Shown here: positions 8,635 through 17,476 of the stretch, piece after piece
Layout: every line of letters starts with the position of its first letter
How positions within the stretch are numbered: the first letter of the stretch is position 1
NCBI GenBank assembly: GCA_937625935.1
Contig: OW569352.1
Span: 62,001 to 126,000, forward strand
Direction: 5' to 3'
Length of the DNA stretch: 64,000 bases
Source of the DNA: Tetramitus jugosus
Taxonomy: Eukaryota; Heterolobosea; Eutetramitea; Acrasida; Vahlkampfiidae
Position numbers and translations under genes: made by a program
The notes under the pieces: model-generated
Databases searched by the model: none
The model's input: only the letters and a program-made list of their open reading frames with translations
Told to the model about the DNA's origin: nothing

Positions 8635-10030
8635 TTTTTTTTTTTTTTTTTAATACAACAAATGGTGCTCACGCACCACGTTGCGGAACTTTTATTTTTC
8701 TTTTGTGTGAGAGCAGGATTGCCTGTTCTCAATTGTCTAACATGATGTGGTGCTTGCCCAGTGGAGTGGCAGGCCTACGCAACAGGATTCATTCTCTTCT
8801 TGGAATGTTGTTTTGATCCCTTCTTCAGGGATTCGTTGCGAGGGCCTCCACTACCATCTGGAGCACCACTGGTGAGGTCAGATGGCTCCGTAGTCCTGGC
8901 CAATTGGTAGGACCTACGGAGAGCACCTGACTTGATACTGGCCAACCTGGCCGGGATCTTGTTGGCAGCAGTGTCACCAACGGTGACACGTGCTGATCGC
9001 TTCTTGTGTTCGTTGAGTTGGGGACTCTGTAACTCACAGTCGGGGTTACTGAGATCCAACTCAACTGGATCTTCTTCGGTGGTTGTGCTTCTTGCACGGT
9101 CCACCATGATTGCTCGGGCAGCAATCTCTTTCTTGACTTTCTTGAACACCTCGGAGGTGTTCAATACTAGCTCGAAGATTGCTCTGTTACGAGCATCCTC
9201 ATCAATGGTGTTGTTGGTTGGCTCTTGGGTGACCGTAGTTGGAGTGGCGGGATGGGACTCCGGCATGATCGACTCCCAGTCATCGGTCGTAGACGGAGTC
9301 GAAGGTTCGAATTCGGAGATTCGCTCCGGCGTCCTTGGAGACGGGGATGCGAGGGGAATCCGGTTGACGGAAGCCATATCTTTTAACACACTGACTTGGT
9401 GGCGCAGGTCGTCCACCACAGCCAGTAGCTCTTGGTACATCTTGGTCAGCCTCTTGCTGACAGCCTTGACCGGATCACGTGGGCGTGGAAGGAAGCGCTT
9501 TGCTTCCACCTCCACTGGCATGGATTGAACGTTCCGAAGCAAAGCTTCGGCATACGTTTCGGACTCCATCACAACAAAGGCGGTGTCGTGCTTCTTGAGC
9601 ACGTTCTTGACCTTTGTTGTGCCAAGCATGACCTTGATGTCGTCCTCCGTCTTACCTTTGACACCGTGGAGGACGACCTTCTTGGCACAATCTACGTTGT
9701 GCTTGAGTGCTGCCTTGCAGCCACTCATCTTCTTGTTGCGGTTGAAGGATTCAACAAATGGGTAAATGTTGTCATCAACAACGGTTACCCACGCAACAAA
9801 CCTCTTGGGGCCCTTCTTGATGACTTGGACCCTGGTGAGCAAATCACCAAAATCCAAGCCAATCTTCTTGGCCAAGGCAGCCTTGGGGGAGTCATCGCAC
9901 TTTCCAGTGATGATGACCTCCTTGCTGCTTGGCGCTGTTCCTCTTGGTGCTGTGGTCCACACAGCATAGCGTGGATTCTCATACTCACGAACAACAGGGG
10001 TGTGTGTTCGTTTTTTCATCGGCGTTTTTT
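8635..10030 (-). mobile_element. LINE-type ORF1-only element A, with poly-A and target-site duplication
   Basis: The minus-strand element contains one intact ORF1, about 130 nt of 3'UTR and a 17-nt poly-A (poly-T 8635-8651). A 16-bp direct repeat TCATCCTTCTGTCAGC flanks it (8619-8634 and 10031-10046). No RT frame lies between ORF1 and the poly-A. The fragment at 1632-2154 shows the same ORF1-to-tail junction, so this is the real structure of the element, not a local deletion. It inserted at the 5' end of tail B. Its 5' edge is 40 bp upstream of the tRNA-Lys gene. Whether the native 5' end is complete cannot be told. Confidence 0.85.
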
Positions 10031-10058
10031 TCATCCTTCTGTCAGCGAAAGTCGTCAA
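8775..10058 (-). CDS. LINE ORF1 protein (RNA-binding, RRM-like)
   Basis: This 427-codon intact frame encodes a basic protein. Two RRM-like segments can be seen at about residues 46-120 (starting SKEVIITGK) and 128-200 (starting AKKVVLHGV, with TAFVVMES as a central strand). A helical or coiled stretch follows (KRLTKMYQELLAVVDDLRHQV, broken here at 20 residues as KRLTKMYQELLAVVDDLRH), then a Ser/Pro/Thr linker and a Lys/Arg-rich tail. RRM plus coiled coil is the usual layout of LINE-1-type ORF1 nucleic-acid chaperones. The first 8-13 codons are target DNA: the Met at residue 9 lies in the target-site duplication, so the native start is uncertain (Met 9 or Met 14). Confidence 0.75.
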   Translation of the reverse strand: MTTFADRRMKKTPMKKRTHTPVVREYENPRYAVWTTAPRGTAPSSKEVIITGKCDDSPKAALAKKIGLDFGDLLTRVQVIKKGPKRFVAWVTVVDDNIYPFVESFNRNKKMSGCKAALKHNVDCAKKVVLHGVKGKTEDDIKVMLGTTKVKNVLKKHDTAFVVMESETYAEALLRNVQSMPVEVEAKRFLPRPRDPVKAVSKRLTKMYQELLAVVDDLRHQVSVLKDMASVNRIPLASPSPRTPERISEFEPSTPSTTDDWESIMPESHPATPTTVTQEPTNNTIDEDARNRAIFELVLNTSEVFKKVKKEIAARAIMVDRARSTTTEEDPVELDLSNPDCELQSPQLNEHKKRSARVTVGDTAANKIPARLASIKSGALRRSYQLARTTEPSDLTSGAPDGSGGPRNESLKKGSKQHSKKRMNPVA

Positions 10059-10086
10059 TAAACACTAAAAACAAATTAAACAACAA

Positions 10087-10159
10087 GCCTCCCTAGCTCA
10101 GTCGGTAGAGCGTTGGGCTTTTAACCCAACGGTCGGGGGTTCGAACCCCCCGGGAGGCG
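10087..10159 (+). tRNA. tRNA-Lys (anticodon TTT)
   Basis: The acceptor stem GCCTCCC/GGGAGGC is perfect. The anticodon stem TTGGG/CCCAA encloses CTTTTAA with anticodon TTT. The T-arm is CGGGG or GGGGG with TTCGAAC. Discriminator G is at 10159 and a T-run follows within 10 nt. No intron. The ORF1-only LINE ends 40 bp upstream. Confidence 0.95.
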
Positions 10160-10452
10160 GATTGGTTTTTGTTGAGTTTTTCGAGTTTCATGAAACAGCT
10201 CAGTCCAGCTGTGAGTATTTCACAACTCAAAAAGGTTGGTTAACAGAACTACAATGAGAAGGAGATTCCAAGGATCGATGTTGGATAGTGAAGTTGAGCA
10301 ACTATGAACAAAGAGATAGATAAGCAGGATTTGGATTTGTAATTCTTCATGTTCTTCTTCGATAGAGAGAAAAAGCAAGACTTGTAGGCTCATGTAGGTC
10401 TTTGTCGTTCTGCTTGACTGAGAGTCTACTTGCAACTGAGAGTTTGGGTATT
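10160..10452. other. Intergenic region
   Basis: This holds the tRNA-Lys terminator and the presumed 3' flank of the first RWP-RK gene. Short frames here have no family features and I see no gene. Confidence 0.4.
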
Positions 10453-11154
10453 TTAGCTTCCTCCTCTTGGAGATTTGTTGATTGTGTCAACGTTCAGTTG
10501 CAAGAACCTCCTGGGTCTTTTGCGAATTCCTTTGGTGTTTGTTGAAACCGAATTGGATGATGAAGAAGAGGGAATTGAGCTTTGACTCTGAGGTTGTGGT
10601 TTCCTTGGCACATAATGGAGAAACTTGAAATTTGGACATTCATTCCCATGGATTTTGAGATTTCTTTGGAATGAATATTGAGCAGTAGCTAGTCGTTGTT
10701 GATCTGGGAGAGGCATGGAAAAGAGTCGAGTCAGTGTTTGAACAGTGTCTGGACTCAGCTCCTTCTCACTCTTTGGCTCCACTTCATTGACCATGTACCA
10801 AACACTTCTCCTTCTATTGTCTTGTGACAACTGGTGGGGCCATCGACCTAGACCCATCTTGTAAAATCTCCTCTTAAGAGTTGACAAGGAGACACCCAAC
10901 TTTTGAGCAGCCAAGCGTTGTGGGCAACCAAAGTACTTTGCAATCTCAGTTCTTGTTATTTGAATCTTGTTGCGGAAGGAGGTTGGTTTGGACGGATTCA
11001 TTACACGGGACTTCGAAGTTAGTTTGTCACTTTCAGATTGAGGGGAGGGAGGAAAGAAGTAGCGGGCTTCTGAAGAGTTGATACTTGGTTCTGTGGCTTG
11101 TGGATGAGCTTCGATTTCAGTTAGTTTAGCACTAGAGTCAATGGTTACTTTCAT
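10453..11154 (-). CDS. RWP-RK-type protein, array copy 1
   Basis: This 233-residue putative DNA-binding protein has its domain at residues 57-112. A helix starts at IQITRTEIAKYF, followed by CPQRLAAQKLGV, then SLSTLKRRFYKMGLGRWP (RWP at 104-106). In classic RWP-RK proteins RWP is followed by x-RK; here it is HQ. Three further family motifs follow: a segment around SEKELSPDTVQTLTRLFSM, FKFLHYVP, and a basic IRKRPRRFLQL near the C-terminus that could serve nuclear entry. RWP-RK proteins regulate nitrogen responses and gamete programmes in plants and algae; the role in this organism is unknown. It is the first of six same-strand paralogues. Start chosen by alignment of N-termini among copies. 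Confidence 0.85.
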   Translation of the reverse strand: MKVTIDSSAKLTEIEAHPQATEPSINSSEARYFFPPSPQSESDKLTSKSRVMNPSKPTSFRNKIQITRTEIAKYFGCPQRLAAQKLGVSLSTLKRRFYKMGLGRWPHQLSQDNRRRSVWYMVNEVEPKSEKELSPDTVQTLTRLFSMPLPDQQRLATAQYSFQRNLKIHGNECPNFKFLHYVPRKPQPQSQSSIPSSSSSNSVSTNTKGIRKRPRRFLQLNVDTINKSPRGGS

Positions 11155-12264
11155 AGTTACAATGGGACTGGGCAGTGAGAAGTTTTTGCTTTCTAGACTT
11201 TCCCTTCCGGTTGCTCAATGTACCAGTTATTGGAGTTTTAATTGGTATAAAATGAACGAGTCAACATAGAGGTCCTCCAAATTGACGGAAAAGAGAAGCG
11301 AGATTAGTTCTTTTGGTCATTCATCGCGCCTCATCCCTTTTATTGCTCCTGTTATACATACGGGGAGACAAAATCTCTGTGTGAATGATTTTCAATCACT
11401 ACAGATTAGGAAAAGAACTCGATGATATTCGTTACTGGTCGGTGATACTTTCGAAGATTCATCGGGATACAACGCGCAACTTTGACAAAAAAAGAAACTT
11501 ATTGATATTTTTTCGACTGAGATCGAACATGAAAGATAATTACACGAACAATATCATTCATTGGCTACCCGTTTAGTTCAGTGATATAATTTTCCAATTG
11601 GTTCGTGACATGTGGTTGATCTGTGGCGAGGAATCAATAATGACAGGAGAATCAACCTCAGTTAGGAAAATGTAGCAATGGCTGATCAAAGAGATTGCTC
11701 CATTGGATTTGTGCTATTTTATTGATTTTTGGAGTTCTTCCAGTGAGAATGGAAGGTCTTGCAGCTTACTGGGGTACGAGGATCAGTCTCTAGGAGGAAT
11801 AACTGAAGGATGATATCTTAAGAGCCCGAGTCGTCAATACATTGTCTCTCGATATGTGACAGTAAATCCAGCAGCGATTCCAAACCGTTCTGTTGGCTCC
11901 TTATCTTCCGAAACCACAAATTCTCCAAAAGTTCATAATGATAGTCTAAGGAGTTGTATCAATCCAATAGAGTTGAGATGAAATCTCCTAAGGGTTGGAT
12001 TTCTCCTTAGAGGTTACCAAAACAAATATCCAAGGAGTATTAGCCAATCTACCATAGGCCTTGTAGGAGTGCAGTAGTAACGACAAAACAAGTTGCTCAG
12101 CAGAAAAGGAGCTGACAAAAGATAGAAAGAAGAGTCATTGAGATCAACTACTATCAATAAAATGTACAAAGTTGGGGAAATGTTCTCAGGCATCTCCAGA
12201 TAGATCGAATTTTCCAGTGGAAATCAACTCTTTTATGTTGGCTTCTTATTTGATAGATACATCA
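11155..12264. promoter_or_regulatory. Upstream region of RWP-RK copy 1 and spacer
   Basis: No gene is visible in 1.1 kb. The part near 11489-11609 has two blocks shared with the upstream DNA of other array copies. One is AAAAAAGAAACTT (about 11489). The other is a 49-bp block at 11561-11609 running from GGCTACCCGTTT to ATTGGTTCGTGAC, related to 19929-19976 and 21681-21715. A GTATAAAATG sequence near 11247 is a TATA-like candidate. The rest (11.7-12.26 kb) is probably the 3' flank of copy 2. Confidence 0.5.
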
Positions 12265-12834
12265 CTAGTGTGTGTCGAGTTGCAAAAATCTTCTGGGTCT
12301 CTTTTGAACTCCCTTGTGAATTGAGTTGGTTTGGTTTTCAGATTGGAGTGACCTCTCACTCGTGGGCACATAATGGAGAAACTTGAAGTTCATTTCCTTT
12401 CTATTGATGGAGTGGTTGCTTTGTGATAATGGATGTTGACCTGTAGCGAGTTGTTGTTGCTCTTGAAGACTCATGGAAAAGAGATGAGTCAATGTTTGCA
12501 CTGTTTCAGGACTGAGATGCTTCTCACTCTTTGGCTCCACTTCGTTGACCATGTGCCAAATACTTCTCCTGTTGGTTTCATGTGTCTGGTAAGGCCATCG
12601 ACCCATTCCCAACTGATAAAACCTTCTCTTGAGTGTGGACAAGGAAACTCCCAATTTTTGAGCTGCCAATCGTTGTGGGCAACCAAAATACTTGGCCATC
12701 TCTGGTTTTGAGATTTGAATGTTGTTGCGGAAGGATGCTGACTTCTTAACTCGGGGTGAACCAATCAACCTTTCCCATTCAACTTGAGAGGAATGTATCA
12801 AGCATTGGTCTGATGTAAGCTTTGGTGCTTTCAT
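12265..12834 (-). CDS. RWP-RK-type protein, array copy 2
   Basis: This 189-residue paralogue is the shortest of the array. It keeps the whole core: KPEMAKYFGCPQRLAAQ, the SLSTLKRRFY helix and GRWPYQ. It also keeps the LSPETVQTLTHLFSM segment, FKFLHYVP and the C-terminal KRPRRFLQLD. The tail after that motif is only two residues long. As in the other copies, YQ replaces the position of RK. The upstream region is interrupted by a 4.3-kb insertion whose left edge is near 13072. Confidence 0.85.
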   Translation of the reverse strand: MKAPKLTSDQCLIHSSQVEWERLIGSPRVKKSASFRNNIQISKPEMAKYFGCPQRLAAQKLGVSLSTLKRRFYQLGMGRWPYQTHETNRRSIWHMVNEVEPKSEKHLSPETVQTLTHLFSMSLQEQQQLATGQHPLSQSNHSINRKEMNFKFLHYVPTSERSLQSENQTNSIHKGVQKRPRRFLQLDTH

Positions 12835-13343
12835 AGTTTCGAGGGGACTGTATCAATGGATTTTGAATGTTTTATTGCTGGGTTCTTTGAACTTTCTCGT
12901 ATTCAGTTGTTGAAATAGGTAAAATCAACAGGTTCGTTGTGGACAATTTATAAAGGGAACTCGGGACATCTGGGTGTTGGACGGGTCAGATTACTTCTCT
13001 TTTCGAGGAAAAGTGTCAAACTTGGAGATTCCATGTTTGGTGTTATTTTGATGGTTCTTCAATTAATATAGTACAATACAGTTCAATGCTTGGTTTGTGG
13101 GGTATGTTCCACTTCCCCCCATTCTAAGCTGTGATATCATCAACAATTCGTTTTTGGTCATGCAACGATGTAATGGCTAAAATATGTCCAAATAAAGCCT
13201 TCCAATACGAATCTTTGGTTATTATGATTTGAATTTGATGACTAGTCATTGTTTGAGTGCGATTGTTTATGATTGATAGAAGAACTGGTGTCAACAAAAA
13301 AGTGGAACTTCAACAACACGAATAACAAGCAACACACGAACAA
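12835..13343. promoter_or_regulatory. Upstream region of RWP-RK copy 2, cut by an insertion
   Basis: From about 12955 to 13036 the sequence matches 18184-18264, upstream of copy 3, at high identity (GGACATCT..., ATTACTTCTCTTTTCGAGG, CTTGGAGATTCCATG). From 13036 to about 13071 it matches 24080-24114, upstream of copy 6 (TTTGGT..., TTAATATAG against TTAATTTAG). The similarity ends near 13072. The remainder to 13343 is the 5' flank of the inserted module. Confidence 0.6.
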
Positions 13344-16109
13344 ATGAATGCACAAGTCAATTTTGATCCAAGTATATTGGTATTCACAAGAGTGAATGAC
13401 ATTCATTACTTCAATCTGACAAGTCTCATTAAGAACTACTGCACTAGAAGTGACAAGAAGCCGAAGAATTTCAAACCACAACAAAGTGCAGCATATAAAC
13501 CAGTTGGTATGATGATTGGCAATCATAAATACGTGGATAAAAAATGGTTACATCAATTCTTGCAGAGTGAATTGTGCTCAGTTCGTGATTCATATATAAG
13601 CTATCTTGTTTCAATTATGACCGAAAAGTTAAATGAAGATAATTTAGTGAATTCAAACAATTCAGAAGCAACTGGATCTGCTATTCCACTTGGTCATGTA
13701 GACATGAAGAAGTTATTCAATTTAAACTGTGCCAAATGTAACAATCATACTGTATCACCAACGAGCGGCAGAAGACCTTACAAATTAGTTAAAGAAATGG
13801 ATGATGCAGGTCATAAAAAACAAACAGTTACTCGTTTGATGTGCGGTGTCGTTGAACTTTTAGAGTCGAATGGCCAATAATTGGAAGCCATTCTTGAACT
13901 ATATTTTCAATATCATCCAGAAATTTTCTATAAGATCATCGATAGTTTCATCAGAGATCAAACTGGAAAGGTGTCCAAACGATCCAATAGGTATTCAACT
14001 ATCAACCAGATTTTGAAAGAAGCAAATCCACTAAGAACAGATAAGTTTTCAATTTTGTATATGAAAGACCATTATATGATCAGCGATGGTTTACTGCAGG
14101 GTGTTCGAGGTTATACTAATTTGAATGATATACCTCATGAGTCAACGCTCAAGCGAACGAGAATTAATGTGAATAATGAAATAGAGGAAAAGTATAGTGT
14201 CACAAAAATTATGGATGGACTACAGATTGAACTAGACAAAGCAATAGCTGATATGCACAAAATTCATAAAAGAGCATTGAAAGAACTGCAGCAGGTGCGT
14301 CACACTCATTCTGATAATTGTTGTACCAGTTCAAACAAGCACCAGAGACATCACATTCATTCTGCTATTTGTTGTTGTCACAGAGATTCTATGTATACTC
14401 CAGATGGTCCAAGAGAAGTGTCTATTGAAGGAAAGCTGTCATTTGATGGTGGAGCAAACGCATATACGACAATGACTTTCACGCCATTGAACCTCTCTAC
14501 TTTTGCAACTCAATCAAGAGACTCGTGTATTTGCTGCGCCTCGTATGTTGGATCAGAAACTGAGAAGGATGTGGACACCAGGTTCAAGCCTATATTCGAA
14601 CAAATTCAGAAGTGGATAGAAAATGGATTCACTCAAGATCAAGTTGAATTCAAGTTAAAGTTATTTTTAGTTAATGATCTGAAGGCTCTATCTCTTATAT
14701 CTGATGTGTTCAAGAATGGTCTGTTCTGTCCATTTTGCATGTGCAAGAAAGCTGAAAGACATTTATTTCAAAAGGATCACGCAGCTAGAATGTTGAATAT
14801 GAAATACAAAATGGATGTCGTTATTATGATCTGTATTCTACATTTGAAGATGAGAACTGTATGCAATCTTCTGTCACAAATTCTGTTGAGATCTCGTGAG
14901 GAGCAACCATTGCATGAGCAGCTGAAAGAGAACATCAGAAAGTTAAATGGATGTTCGCAGTTTGATTTTCGTGCTCGAGAGAATGATCCAGATGATGATG
15001 ACTTCGATCAGAGCAACATCAAGTTACCATATCTGAATGGCAGTCAAGTGAATGAGATTCTTCATAACTTTGAGAGTGTGCTGGATGGTATTGCAGATCC
15101 AGCGGAGCTTACAATCTGGAAAATTCATCGATATGTTATGTACAGATATGTAGAGGCATCTAGCAAAGAGATTGAAGAGTTAGACATGGAGCTTCTGCAG
15201 CAACTGCTCAAAACACTCGGAAGTCTCCTCAGATTCAGATATCCAGCGAGCAAATTTGCCTATTACTTTCATATTATGATCAAACATTTGCCGGAATTGC
15301 TGGTGCAGCATGGATCTTTGTGCAGATATTCGAATGAAGGAACAGAGAATGTCCACTCTATGCACATGAAAGCCAAGACACGAGCTACAAGTGCAGGTGG
15401 TAAAGCTGCAAAGAGTGGCGTTGCTAGAAAGACTCAGTTTGAGCAAACATTCTATCAAGGCCTCAGAAAGATATATCTACCAGCACAGCATGAACATATA
15501 AAGTGGCTGGGCAAACACTCTGAATATATGGAGCCTATAGATGATAATGGTAACAGCGATGACGAATTCGTTGATGAAACAGATGAAACTAACAGCAAAA
15601 AGAAGAAGAATGATCCACGAAAGCTCCTATTGAACAAATTGGAGAACTGGAAATTGATTGTACTACTGGATTTGCTCCAGATGGGTGATGATATAGAGGG
15701 ATATATGCAACAATATGTATCTGAACTACCACAATCAACAGAGAAGGCATATGTACCAATTGGAAACAGTACCAGCATTGATTCGTCTCAACAGAATGGC
15801 CCTATTCCAGAAATGAATAATCCATTTGTTCCACAGATGCCACCACAATTCCAGCAGCAGTATCCATTGATACAATACGGATCTCAACAGTACTCAACAC
15901 AGCAGTTCCAGCCACAACTTGCACCAGTTGTGCAAGAGCAACAACAGTTCCAGCCACAGTATCCATTGTATGTGACAACTGACAATAACTCTAATAAGAG
16001 GCAGAGAATTGATCCAGATTTGATGAGAAACACACGTGCGTATAGTGGAGCTAATGATTCTTTCCTACAGACGCTTATTGGCAACATCAATAATGCTCGA
16101 AGTGTATGA
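13344..16109 (+). pseudogene. Large module protein with KilA-N-like N-terminus and transposase-like body, in-frame TAA at codon 179
   Basis: One frame of 921 sense codons is broken by a single TAA at 13878-13880 (CAA TAA TTG). The N-terminus (FNLTSLIKNYC ... GNHKYVDKKWLHQFL) recalls a KilA-N-type DNA-binding domain. The body has a Cys/His-rich stretch, then LVNDLKALSL (Asp 445), a FCPFCMCKK zinc-like box, ILHLKMR, and KHLPELLVQHGSLCRYS followed by EGTENVHSMHMKA (Glu 668). An Asp, a metal box, a His-rich helix and a late Glu suggest an RNase-H-fold transposase; this is inference. The C-terminus is Gln/Pro-rich with a basic NKRQRID. No ATG occurs for some 60 codons after the stop, so the downstream part is not an independent gene. 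A C-to-T change in a CAA codon explains the stop most simply. Confidence 0.55.
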
Positions 16110-16163
16110 GTATATAATTACATTGCAGAAGTTGAAAAATGAATTGTTTACAATTAGTCCATA

Positions 16164-17303
16164 TTATGCAGTATCTATCCAACGATCACAAAATTTGAAT
16201 TGTGACACTTGAGAGTACTTGCATGTAACTCTATCATCTTCTTCATTAATAATTAATACAATGGATTGGTACATGGATCTCATTTCTGCACTCCAGTCAA
16301 CAACATTTCCATGATCACGAATGTGCCATCTGGATCCAAAATCAGGAAGAGTATTATTGAATCTATAATAATGCTTTGTGACATTCACTCTCACTCCATC
16401 TCTGATTGGGTGGAAAACTTTGGTTGTATGCTTACAATTGCTCTGTAGAGACATAAAATAATTGAACAGATAAAATGGACATTGACCTAGATGTAGATTG
16501 GTTCCATTCTTCGCAAAGCCAGGTTGCAATCTATTATTAAGGATCTTGGTTGCTGAACCTAGAAATTCTTGGATTCTGTGACAATCATACAATTTCTCAA
16601 ACTCACCACGAGTAATATTACATGCAGTGTTCTCTGGTTGAAAACTAATAGACTGGGTACGTGCTTGCTTCACTCTGCTCTTCAATACTTTCAAAGCACA
16701 TGACACTTCAAAATATGCAATGCTTGGATCAGAATCATCAGATTGCTCAATGTAATTATCAATCTTCTGCTCAACAGATGCCATATTAACAGGTGCAACA
16801 ATAGAAATTGGAACTGCACTTGATGCTGTATTATGGTTCATAGAATTGTTCAGGTACATGGAAGCGAAATATTGTTTGTAGTGAACTAGTTCCAGTTGGA
16901 GTTTGGTGACACTTTGGTTCAATAACTGAATCTTCTTATTTGCAATTGATAGCTTCTCTTCAAGAATCTTCGTTGTAGTACGACACACAATCTTCTGTGA
17001 TGTAGAGGAGACACGACCTCCCACACCCTTGCTCCTATGATCACCATTCAAGTTGGAAGTGTGTGCAAATGTCGTAGTGCTGTTTGATGCTGTCATTGCT
17101 TCGTTTGTGTGTTGTTTTGTTGTTGTTGCTGTTATTATGAGTCTTGCATCATCTTCATTTGTATCGTTGTTTATGGATGATTTTCGTGTTTGGAAGGCGG
17201 ATAACTTACAAAAATAGCGAAGAGAACAATTTACTCTAGTCTCATAGTCTGTGCTTTGAGTACATATGCCACTGGATTGAATTAGCCAATTACTCCAATT
17301 CAT
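16164..17303 (-). CDS. Uncharacterised coiled-coil module protein
   Basis: This 379-codon frame is convergent with the large module gene, 54 bp apart. A leucine-rich helix near residues 112-145 (KILEEKLSIANKKIQLL...) predicts a coiled coil. The C-terminal 160 residues form a distinct domain with CNITRGEFEKLYDCHRIQEF, GQCPFYLFNYF, HPIRDGVRVNVTKHYYRF and a final CDRWIDTA. I do not recognise it. The first 69 residues have a different composition and contain a possible donor (GTAAGT near 17212), so Met 70 at 17096 (MTASNST) may be the real start or the second exon. It probably acts with the neighbouring gene as a two-component unit. Confidence 0.55.
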   Translation of the reverse strand: MNWSNWLIQSSGICTQSTDYETRVNCSLRYFCKLSAFQTRKSSINNDTNEDDARLIITATTTKQHTNEAMTASNSTTTFAHTSNLNGDHRSKGVGGRVSSTSQKIVCRTTTKILEEKLSIANKKIQLLNQSVTKLQLELVHYKQYFASMYLNNSMNHNTASSAVPISIVAPVNMASVEQKIDNYIEQSDDSDPSIAYFEVSCALKVLKSRVKQARTQSISFQPENTACNITRGEFEKLYDCHRIQEFLGSATKILNNRLQPGFAKNGTNLHLGQCPFYLFNYFMSLQSNCKHTTKVFHPIRDGVRVNVTKHYYRFNNTLPDFGSRWHIRDHGNVVDWSAEMRSMYQSIVLIINEEDDRVTCKYSQVSQFKFCDRWIDTA

Positions 17304-17360
17304 TTGTGGAAAACAGAAACCGCAGGTTTTGTGGATTTACAGCCTGCAATCACAAGCAAC

Positions 17361-17392
17361 AAAGCGAAAGGTTCAAATCAATCACACTACGA
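17361..17392. repeat. Array block, copy 1
   Basis: This 32-bp block (AAAGCGAAAGGTTCAAATCA and on to TACGA) recurs at 18294-18325 with one mismatch. Looser versions occur near 21716 and 24205-24235. It marks the right edge of the inserted module and the end of copy 2's upstream DNA. Confidence 0.7.
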
Positions 17393-17476
17393 CGAGTCGG
17401 ATCTAGTCCCAAGGGAAGATTCCACAACTTTTGAGGACATGGTGTTTTTCTGTTCGCTTCTCCTTTCGTAGATCTT

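Larger units (their letters stand above)
13072..17360. mobile_element. Two-gene module inserted in the RWP-RK array (candidate mobile element)
   Basis: The array's shared upstream DNA stops near 13072 and resumes at 17361 with a 32-bp block (AAAGCGAAAGGTTC...) also found at 18294-18325. Between lie two convergent genes unlike anything else in the window. Their codons are more AT-rich and they share no motifs with the RWP-RK family. No terminal inverted repeat or target-site duplication could be recognised by eye, so the ends are approximate and the mechanism is unknown. The larger gene has features that recall transposases. Confidence 0.5.

Noticed and set aside
10220-10435. A 71-codon minus-strand frame after tRNA-Lys
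   Set aside because: It has no family feature and lies in the 3' flank of RWP-RK copy 1.
11940-12060. Inverted CTAAGGAG/CTCCTTAG repeats in the spacer before RWP-RK copy 2
   Set aside because: Arms are only 8 bp, separated by about 50 bp and surrounded by similar AGGAG strings; chance is sufficient.
13878-13880. Stop-codon reassignment (TAA as Gln)
   Set aside because: Many well-supported genes in the window end in TAA or TGA at the expected family length, for example RWP-RK and RING genes, so the standard code applies.
13861-13905. A small intron removing the TAA at 13878
   Set aside because: The GT and AG dinucleotides around the stop are less than about 25 nt apart, shorter than any intron in the window, and removal would break the frame in most combinations.
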